Assembly: GCF_016920785.2 (NCBI RefSeq)
Contig: NW_024609857.1
Span: 13,492,716-13,556,715, forward strand
Origin: Ixodes scapularis
Lineage: Eukaryota; Arthropoda; Arachnida; Ixodida; Ixodidae
DNA: 64,000 nt
Direction: 5' to 3'
Numbering within the stretch: position 1 is the first letter of the stretch; each line of letters opens with the position of its first letter. Made by a program: the position numbers and the translations under genes. Below the pieces are notes generated by a model. That model saw only the letters and a list, made by a program, of their open reading frames with translations. It was not told the DNA's origin and did not search any database. This document shows, piece by piece, positions 1 to 7,857 of this stretch.

Positions 1-1893
1 CTCACGCGGCGACGCCAAAACTGACACGTCTGCCGCTTTGCGTCGTATCTCGCCAAGCTTCGGCGTGTTTGCCTCTTGGGGCGAGTCAAGGGTCCACTAA
101 CGATGACGTCATAAGCAGGCCTGGTCTTCTAGGTAGTATTGGCAAGTCTGCGTGGCACCGCGCAGCCAGTGTCGCGCGCGGGCCCTTGTCTCCGTTGTGT
201 GACGAGCACCAGGGTGTAAGATAGACAGGTGGGGAAACGAGAGCCAAATGAGTAACCGCATTGTGTCCCCCTCGGTTTTCTCTTTTTCTGTGGCGCCATC
301 TATGTGGAGCACTGCGAACTCTCATTCCAGGTGGGCGACCGGTGGCGACCGGCTAAACTGACGGAGATGGTTTCTCGTGGATTTTTGATGAAGGACTGTC
401 GTGCTCTCGGTTTATTTTGCGCACTCTCCCATAAAGTTCCACGCAAATTCGATTCCGATTTTTTTCCTCTTGCCGCAGCGCCATCTGTCGCAAGTCGGGG
501 GTACCCGCCAGCAGACGAGTACACAATCCGGTCACGGCGCTGTGGTAGGCTTCTATGGGCCGTTTCCCCACCTGTCTATCTTACATCCTGCCGAGCACGT
601 TGATGAGTACACTACGCTCAGCCCTAATAAGCTTACAGTGCACGGTGGAATATGCTCGCTGGACGAGTCGTGCGTCTCCCATTCGCCACGTGACCACGCG
701 CAGAGAGCGGTGGTCATATGCGATGAAAAAGGGGGGGGGGGGGGGGGGGGGGGGCGGTTGTATGGTTCCTGCGAAAGCGTGTTGTAGCTCCCGCCGCACT
801 TTCAGTTTAGGGGTGGACGCAGTAAGGGGTGGATCCAGCGGCTTGTATATAATAAACGGGTCGCTGCTCGAAGTTTTTTGCACTACGCTTCAGCTGCGAT
901 CTCTGTAATGTCCATTACGAGGCTACCGGAACCAGAAAAGTCGTTTGCTACATCTCGGTCAAGTCTCTCTCTCTCTTCCTTTCCCTTCCACTTAATTAAG
1001 TATACCAAACATTTCCTTCCACAAAGTTCAGGACTTCGAGAAATGAGCAAAGATTGGAAACCGTTCGACGATAGACTCACACACAAGAAAATATAGGTTG
1101 TTTTTGTTTGTAACGACAGGGTGTATCGGCTAGTTTCTTCAACTAACTTGCGCCAAGACTTAAAAAAAAAAAAAAAAAAGCTGGAGCACGCCAAGGGTGT
1201 GGAACCAACGTAGCATTGGGAGCTTTATACTTGGTCTTGGTCTCATTTGGGAATCAGCTGCTGCTGCGATTCGATCAAGCCGGTCAAGCAGCACCCAAAG
1301 GGCATCGTCATCGTGCTCGTTTTCTTTGCGTGTTGGCTATCAGCAACTAAACCAATCACGGGCGGAAAAAAAAAAACGTAGTATCACGGCACATTTAGTG
1401 TGCGTGACTGGTTTAAACCCGCCAAGACAACGAGTGCGGTGACGACGCACTTTTGGTGCTGCGTGACTGGCTATCGCGTATATCGTTTTGGGAGTTATCG
1501 GAACGATCTACTGAAATTCCCAATCCCTTGCGCTTGACCCCCCTGTCATGGCACCGCAAAATGTTACCTAATTCATTTGTAGCAATTAGCCAGTGTGGTA
1601 TACGTAGCAAAAACAAAATATAGGGAGTATTCACTAGACGCCATATTTGTGGGTGCTGTTTAAAAAGCATATGCTGATAGCGAGCTCACATGAATAGGCT
1701 GCTAAGACCGGCACCCTTGAAGGTGCGGAATGCACGCGTTGCAAAAGAACTGTGGAAGCTCGCCATCAGCACGCGCTCGGCATTCGCGCACACAGCTATG
1801 GCCGCCAGGGAATACCCCCTATGTTGACTCGCTCAATATAACTCTAACTCAATATATTTTGATTGACATCACATCAGCCATGCTCCTGTGCCC
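1..1893. other. Region without recognisable gene
   Basis: No reading frame here has codon structure or similarity that I recognise. The stretch holds an inverted repeat (215-239 with 561-585), a run of G near 730-755, a poly(A) run near 1161-1178, and a short segment at about 1490-1520 (GGAGTTATCGGAACGATC) that resembles one arm of the small inverted-repeat element at 11170-11264. Overlapping open frames on both strands are short and are interrupted by homopolymers, so I treat them as chance. Confidence 0.6.
215..585. repeat. Inverted repeat, 25-bp arms about 320 bp apart
   Basis: The segment 215-239 (TGTAAGATAGACAGGTGGGG and on) reads again as its exact reverse complement at 561-585. The loop contains two CGCCATCT motifs, near 293 and 480. 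It may be the ends of a short nonautonomous element or a captured segment; no target duplication was recognised. Confidence 0.6.
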
Positions 1894-2021
1894 TTATACA
1901 ATCTTGTGCGCAACAAAGACGAGGACAAAAGCAGAGAAAATTAAGAGGACACAACAAGGCGCCTTGTTGTGTCCTCTTCTCTGCTTTTGTCCTCGTCTTT
2001 GTTGCGCACAAGATTGTATAA
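1894..2021. repeat. Long near-perfect palindrome with GGCGCC centre
   Basis: Left arm 1894-1960 and right arm 1961-2021 are reverse complements apart from a 6-base insert near 1939-1944. The axis lies in AAGGCGCCTT. The arms carry short purine-rich blocks (GACGAGGACAAAAGC, GAGGACACAACAAGG). The same design and the same centre occur at 60698-60812, and a related one at 47799-47967. The flanking text (AACCAACTCGCCCAA, then CTCCTGTGCCC) is also shared in diverged form with the 60.8-kb copy, so this is a dispersed element and not a chance hairpin. Confidence 0.85.
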
Positions 2022-2284
2022 GATGTCAAACCAACTCGCCCAAACAACCACTCTTCTCCTGTGCCCGTTCTTTTCGGCACGAGAACAAGTTAGATGGTGC
2101 CAAATGCATGCTGCACGAGGTACGCGCAGAGGAGTATGGTATGGAAGAATAGTGGCTAATGTGGCGTCAATGAAAACCACGTATTAAGCAAGTCTTTTTT
2201 TTTTTTTTTGTAGCGGAGTTGGTAAGGGCTACTTTTCCCAGTATCGTGTCCACAGACAAGTGGCGTGTCGACACAAAACTCCAG

Positions 2285-2398
2285 GCAGCTACCGCCATCT
2301 ATGAGCGACGGCGGCAACCTTTCCAGCCTTTCCACTCTGGTTGCCGCCGTCGCTCATAGATGGCGGCATGCCTTTCCCTTCCAGAGTGGAAAGGCTGA
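2285..2398. repeat. Interleaved inverted repeats
   Basis: CCGCCATCTATGAGCGACGG (from about 2291) has its reverse complement ending near 2367, and CCAGCCTTTCCACTCTGG (about 2322-2340) has its reverse complement at about 2380-2398. The two pairs overlap in ABA'B' order, so a transcript could form a pseudoknot but not two simple nested hairpins. Confidence 0.75.
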
Positions 2399-2695
2399 AT
2401 TTCTGTAGGCGTCGACCTAGAAGTCGTCCTCGAGGCCGTCCTTAAGGTCGTCCTAGACGTCGTGCTTGAAGTCGTCCTTGAGGTCGTCCGAGAGGTTATC
2501 CTCGAGGTCGTCCTAAAAGTCATCTTTATGGTCGTCCTAGACGTCGTCCTGGAGGTCGTCCTAGACGTTGTCCCTGAGGTCGTCCTGAACGCCGTGCCTG
2601 AGGCCGTCCTAGGCGTCGTCGTCTAGACGTCGTCCTCGATGTCGCCCTAGAAGTCATCCCTGAGGCCGTCCTCTAGGCATCGTCCCAGACGTCGG
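2399..2695. repeat. Minisatellite with 12-bp unit
   Basis: About 24 degenerate copies of a 12-base unit close to GTCGTCCTNGAN follow each other. Because the unit is a multiple of three, the complementary strand reads as an open Thr-Thr-Ser-Arg repeat; I regard this as a by-product of the repeat and not a protein. The array begins directly after the interleaved inverted repeats. Confidence 0.85.
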
Positions 2696-2730
2696 AAAAA
2701 TAACAGCTTCGCTGGTCCTCCATCTTCACG

Positions 2731-2917
2731 TAAAGGTCCGTTCACACTCTTGCAACCGAGTACGACCGAGAGAGACCAGACCGGTTTTTAAGCCTCTTAC
2801 GACGTCTTAGAACCAGCCCCGTAGAGGCGCATCCGGTTCTAAGAAGTCGCAAGAGGCTTAAAAACCGGTCTGGTCTCTCTCGGTCGTACTCGGTTGCAAG
2901 AGTGTGAACGAGCCTTT
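2731..2917. mobile_element. Fold-back element, about 80-bp arms
   Basis: The left arm starts TAAAGGTCCGTTCACACTCT and runs to about 2812. The right arm from about 2832 ends AGAGTGTGAACGAGCCTTTA at 2917. The arms match as reverse complements over almost their full length with a loop of about 20 bases. One arm of the same family lies at 46021-46068, inside the carboxyl end of a reading frame. No transposase is encoded. The superfamily is unassigned because a target duplication is not clear. Confidence 0.8.
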
Positions 2918-5900
2918 AAGTGGAAGGGCTCTACTTTTCTTTTCTTTCCTTTTTTTTTTTGGGGGGGGGGGGGGGTGAGGGGGTGGGGGTGATGTATTAT
3001 TAGCGCAAATTAATTGGGTAACATTTTACATAGCAATTCGCGTGCAAACCCTCCACCACAAAAGTATTTAGAAACATGCTATCGTATCGATTTCGTCGAG
3101 GTAGCCCCTCTATCTTGGGGAAAAGGAGAAAAGTGGCGCCATTCATTGTTCTGGAAATTTTCGAGACACGTGCTGCGCACCACTTCAGGGAAAAAGCGTG
3201 GCGTCTGAAATCCAGCTCAGTGCTGCGCTGTGCCGCCATGATCTACCCAAGGGCCGCACGTTGCACGTGCCTCTTGCATCGACGTACCTTGCGCTACTTT
3301 TAAAACATGAAGGGGCTTTAGGTAGCCCTTGCGCGTCTCATGTTTTAAAGAAAGCGCGCCACCTTTAAAAATCACCCACGTGACTTTGTCGCCGTTCACT
3401 AGCGGGTTAATCACGTGGGACGACTTTGCGTAAGTGGAGCCAACGCAGGAGCAGTAGGGACGTTGTAGGGGACATCGGTAATCTCCGCCATTAAGGCCGG
3501 CGCTTTGAGGCTTTGCTATAAATATGGCTATCTCTTATTTTGTAATACCGAATAATTTTGCTAGGTCCTTTGCTGTTGAGCCAGTACTGAAGGCGAGCCT
3601 CCAGAACGCAATGCGAATATACCTCACCATGGAGAGTGACGTTCTTCGCAGTGGACATCGTAATCTACACCCCGAGACACGGAGAAATGAAATAACGGAC
3701 GAGACGGCACAAAATCTCGAACACAGCTGGGTTTATTCGCAAGAGAACAGGAATATATGAGAAAAGAGTCAAAGTTGAGACCTGTCTGTTTTTTTCTGTT
3801 ACTTCTGCTCTTCAAAAAATCCCCCAGTCTCAGGGTAAACGACGAAAAGGAATATATGGCCGTTCCCATGGACAGGAAAGAGGGGAGACAAAGGAAATGA
3901 TGCCGCAAAGTTTTGAGGGAACTCAACTAGGCAGACCAACTACCGTGCGAACAGCAGACGTCCTCCGCCAAACCACCCGTCATGGTAACCTCCGTCAAGG
4001 CTATGTCAGCTATGTGAACCAAACGAAAGACAGCACTTTTCCCCTTTCCACCCACCTCTCGATAACAAAAACAAAAGCGAATACAAAATCTCACAAAAGA
4101 ATAGAGTGCATAAAATTCAGCAATAAATTTTAAATACCGATGATAAAAAAAAAAAAAAAACATTTTTAACGCTTTTTTTTTTTTAGTTCTGCGGTTTGTT
4201 TGGCCGCAATCGAGCAGAATTTTGTACACGACTTCCTTGACACATGCAAGACTACGTCACCGGAAATCCCTCTTTAAAACTTCTTGAAACTCGTGAATCG
4301 AGGTTTTTAAAATATATGCGAAAAACTGTGAAAGTACAGAATTACAATTCTGTTCGGAGCGCATTCAGAGCCCTTGATAGGTCTTTCTACAATTTGTAAC
4401 GTCAACCGCTCCAACTCTGCGGCGGCGCGTACCTTGTCTTCCCTATCCCTTCCCTGTGGACTGCTAGCGCGTATAAAGCCAGCTGCGCTTGAGATTTTGT
4501 GTCGTCTTATTCGTTATTTTATTTCTCAGAGTTTAGATTAACTACTATGTTTTCTAATCAGCTCTCCTGCACACCTTTCGCCTCTTGCAATAAAAAGTTC
4601 CTTCTGAGCTCGCGCTCCAAAGAGCGCGTGACAAAGAAATAAAACGTTCCAAGCAGCAACGTAAGCTTTTCCGACGCCAAATATCACTGGACGCAACTCC
4701 ATGCGGAATGCACGCTACAAAGTCGTGTGGCAGCTTGCCGCCAGCACGCGCAATATCCCCTAAGGCATCCGTGGACACCAGAAGGCGCTTCCCTCTTTTA
4801 AGTCGCCGCCACCACATCAATCCTCATCAGCTCTTCCTACCCTTTCCAAGCTGCCGCGTGTCAAGTGTCGTCGCGTCCCTCGTCCTGTCCCAAAATCTGT
4901 TCCCGATCTTCCTGTTTGCACGGCTACAACAAAAGTACCACAATCCCCCCCCCCCCCCCCTTTTCCCCCAAAGGCCCCCTCACCTCTTTTTTTTTTTTAT
5001 CTGTGTGTACTAAAACAAAAATTTCATAGGAAAAGAACGTTTAACGTGACCTTCAAGGGGCACAAACGATCTCGTGGCAAAGGCAAAGCAGTCCAGCAAA
5101 CAAGCTGGTCAAGCCTGAAAGTAGGAGCCTCTAGGTGACAAACCTTCGGCGCCCACGAAAATGAGTCGAAAGAAAGGAAAAAAAAAATCAAAATACAAAG
5201 CAACAACAAAAAACACACACACAAAAAAAAGAGTTACCTACCGCCTGATCCCTGGACACCCTGGAACGTGGAGCCAGGGAGAGAGAAATAGAGAGAGAGA
5301 AAGAGAACAAAACCGAAGGAAAATAAAATCTAAAAAAATAAAAAAGACGAGGAGATATCCTGTTGCGCGCGGCGCGTGCCCGTGCGCAGCTCCCCGCGCG
5401 CAACTCAACTCTCAAACTCAACGAGTCAACGGTGATTTGCGCAACCATTGGCTGATAGATTGTGTGCAGATTCGCGGTTTCCTTCTTGTTTAGCTGGCTA
5501 CGTCTGCTTTCGTAAGGCCGCAATGCGCTGTTGTCCACTGTGCTTAATTTCCATGTGGTGCCTTACTTGACGGGCTGTCTATCAAGGTAAGACGCTTTCT
5601 TTTTTTGTTTATGAACACGCTGTTAATTGACTAGAATGGCGTAAGCGCGCGTTGAACGAGCTGTGGCGGTTGAACCAGGGCACGTCTCGGACGCCAAAAT
5701 GCGTGTTCCTTCGGAGACACAGGCTTTTTCGTGAACCGGCAGCAACCTGATTGTTCTATTTATTGCGTGTTCCTCAAATGTAGTGCGTGCATGTTTCTGT
5801 TACCTGCGATTAGAGCGCTGCAATTTTTTTTTTGTCATGTACTTTTTTTGTGTTGTCGCCATGGTGACACTGAAGAACGGTATCGAGCTTTGATGCTTGT

Positions 5901-6400
5901 GTTTTCCTATTTATCTGTGCACTGTAAGCAAAAATAATGACCGATAATCGGATTTCGCCTCTCCTGCCTCGCTGTACTATTCCTGAACGGATGTTCCATT
6001 ACACTTACGACGAAGTCGTACTCGTGTAATGCGCGAGCCCCACTAGAGCGACAAACATCGACAGCGACAAGCCTCGTCTTTAGCGATTTCACAGACTTTG
6101 TAGAATAAAGGAGGCTATGCTGAAACACGAGCATCATGCACGCGAGGGTAACTTTGGCAGGTTCGCAAACACGCGTGCTTACTTCACGAGCACCGAACGA
6201 CTAAACGCCTGCCAAATGTACTATCGCGAGTATGCTGCATGGGTCGCAGGCTTGTCGCTGTCGTTTGTTTCTATTTGTCGCTCTAGTGGGATTTTATTAT
6301 GAGAACAGTGCTGGACACTTAAGTACCTTACTACCCCCCTCAACCTCCCTATCAACATATCTTCATCAATTAGGCTCTAAGCAGACGATTATGTACAACT
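2918..6400. other. Region without recognisable gene
   Basis: Mainly A/T-rich, with purine or pyrimidine tracts: G run 2959-2975, poly(A)/poly(T) 4145-4185, C run 4945-4960, GA-rich 5275-5310. A small hairpin at about 3300-3349 pairs AAAACATGA with TCATGTTTT. Short frames on both strands overlap each other and show no family features. Confidence 0.55.
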
Positions 6401-6404
6401 GTGT

Positions 6405-6466
6405 ACAACCCCCCCCCCCCCCCCCCCCAACTTTTTCAAGTTGTGGGGGGGGGGGGGGGGGGTTGA
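6405..6466. repeat. Hairpin with poly(C)/poly(G) arms
   Basis: CAAC followed by about 17 C, then AACTTTTTCAAGTTG, then about 18 G followed by TTG. The two homopolymers are the arms of one inverted repeat, so this is not a pair of independent slippage tracts. Further G and C runs follow at about 6556-6570 and 6593-6617. Confidence 0.7.
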
Positions 6467-6592
6467 GGTGGCTGGGATGTCCATGACGGGATATGGAGAG
6501 GAGGAGGGGGTCAAAATGCATATGTATATTATAGGGCCGGCTGGGTTTTGGGTGGGGGGGGGGGGGGGGAGGAAGCTGAAGCCCCATTAGCC

Positions 6593-6632
6593 CCCCCCCC
6601 CCCCCCCCCCCCCCCCCGGCTACGCCCCTGGT
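6593..6632. mobile_element. Terminal fragment of a hAT-type miniature element
   Basis: A long C run leads into CGGCTACGCCCCTG. This is the same type of end as in the complete hAT-like element at 18849-18994, whose right end is GGCTACGTGCCTG. The matching left end could not be located, so only one terminus is reported. Confidence 0.4.
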
Positions 6633-6639
6633 ATGAAAA

Positions 6640-7600
6640 AATTGTAAACATAAATTATACTGTGATACTGCGGAGTGACCTGAACAATATTGCCTAGCAA
6701 CGTAGGAAGTGGCAGATTCACATAAACATAAATAAAACTAAATTAGTATATGGACGCATAAAACCACAGTTATTTCCAACTACATAATTAATGATAAAGG
6801 AAATAAACACAAATATCTTAATTTTTTACTCAACTGCCGTTGTTGGCAAGATCACGTTGATTACATCGTCAACCAGGCAAGTAGATCATTCGGGTTCATT
6901 AGAGCAACAATATCATTTAGCACCTCAAAATTAGCCTTGACTGCTTGCTCTTAAATCATTCGTCAGATCACAACCTGAGTATGCCAGGATTACCTCACCA
7001 CTAAACTATACAGAATAAGGGAGTGCACTTCATATTTAAAGGATATTCATCATACATGAGCTTATCAGCACTAAAACTGGGAGCTAATTTACCTTTATTA
7101 GATACTATACTTTGTTTCACCTTATGTTGTACCGCAGCGAAGGCTAGAAGCACGAGCTCATGTCGTTGGCAGCCGCTCTTAAGTCACGAGAGCTTGTGCC
7201 GCCGAGATGTGCCCCAGAGCAAGGAGCTCGCGCTTGTAGCTTTTCCTGCGGTACATCATAGGGTGAAACATAGTATACGCGTACAGCTTCCCGTCTTTCA
7301 TTCGTTCACAACATTTATTATCTTAATGCATCCCCCAAAGAGTGGGGACTATTTTCCTCTCATCGCATCTTTCCTAGGCTCAACCATTCTCATCACATAT
7401 TCACCTATCTAACCGTCATACCAACCGATTTTGCAACTCCCCATTACAGCTTGCCATTTCAGACTGGAATGCATTGCCCCCCAATATAGTAAAAATTGCA
7501 GATAAAATAAAATGCAAATCAGCTTGTGAATTATTATTCTGTCCTCCGGATTGAAGCTTGTGTGCAGATGTTTCTTTGTTTCTTGACGCTCTCTTTTGTT
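6640..7600 (+). pseudogene. Decayed LINE reverse transcriptase, 3' part
   Basis: Frame-broken translation still shows the layout of the carboxyl part of a non-LTR reverse transcriptase ORF. The last part reads SPLQLAISDWNALPPNIV at about 7438-7491, the usual closing motif (WN.LP) of CR1/Jockey-like elements. The frame has several stops and shifts. A miniature inverted-repeat element at 7104-7277 is inserted in it. The intact 931-aa gene begins shortly downstream, so the LINE lies in its 5' flank or in an untranslated-leader intron. Confidence 0.6.
7104..7277. mobile_element. MITE with CGTTTCACC-type inverted ends, copy 1
   Basis: The ends read ACTATACTTTGTTTCACC and GGTGAAACATAGTAT, and the complementarity runs about 45 bp inward (through GTACCGCAGCGAAGGCT). 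Two relatives lie at 38111-38304 and 41991-42164. It has no coding capacity. Its position within a dead LINE gives the order of insertion. Confidence 0.8.
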
Positions 7601-7857
7601 TTTGTATGCGGAAGTTTGTCCCTTTAATTATTCCGTTTTTTTGTTATAATATGCTATGTACATCAAACCTTGCCTTTTTTTTTGCAACAAATTGTCCCAT
7701 AACAATTGCCTTTACATGCCCATTTATATTTTACAGACATGCTTCTACATCCCTATAGCTAATTCGATCAGCCAGAATTTGTCACTTTACAGTGGAGTAA
7801 GAAGTTCTATTTCTCACTGTTGGAACAGGTGCATCCGACGTGGTGCCGGCATCAGCC

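Noticed and set aside
555..908. Open frames across the G run at about 730-755
   Set aside because: The Gly run is a homopolymer in two frames at once; frames on both strands overlap and lack family features.
1918..2080. Repeated open frames around the 1.9-kb palindrome
   Set aside because: The same peptide (CATKTRTKAEK) appears on both strands because the DNA is a palindrome, not because of a gene.
5161..5538. Lys/Arg- or Ser-rich open frames of 110-116 codons
   Set aside because: They follow purine tracts (AAAAAA, GAGAGA); low-complexity translation without conserved pattern.
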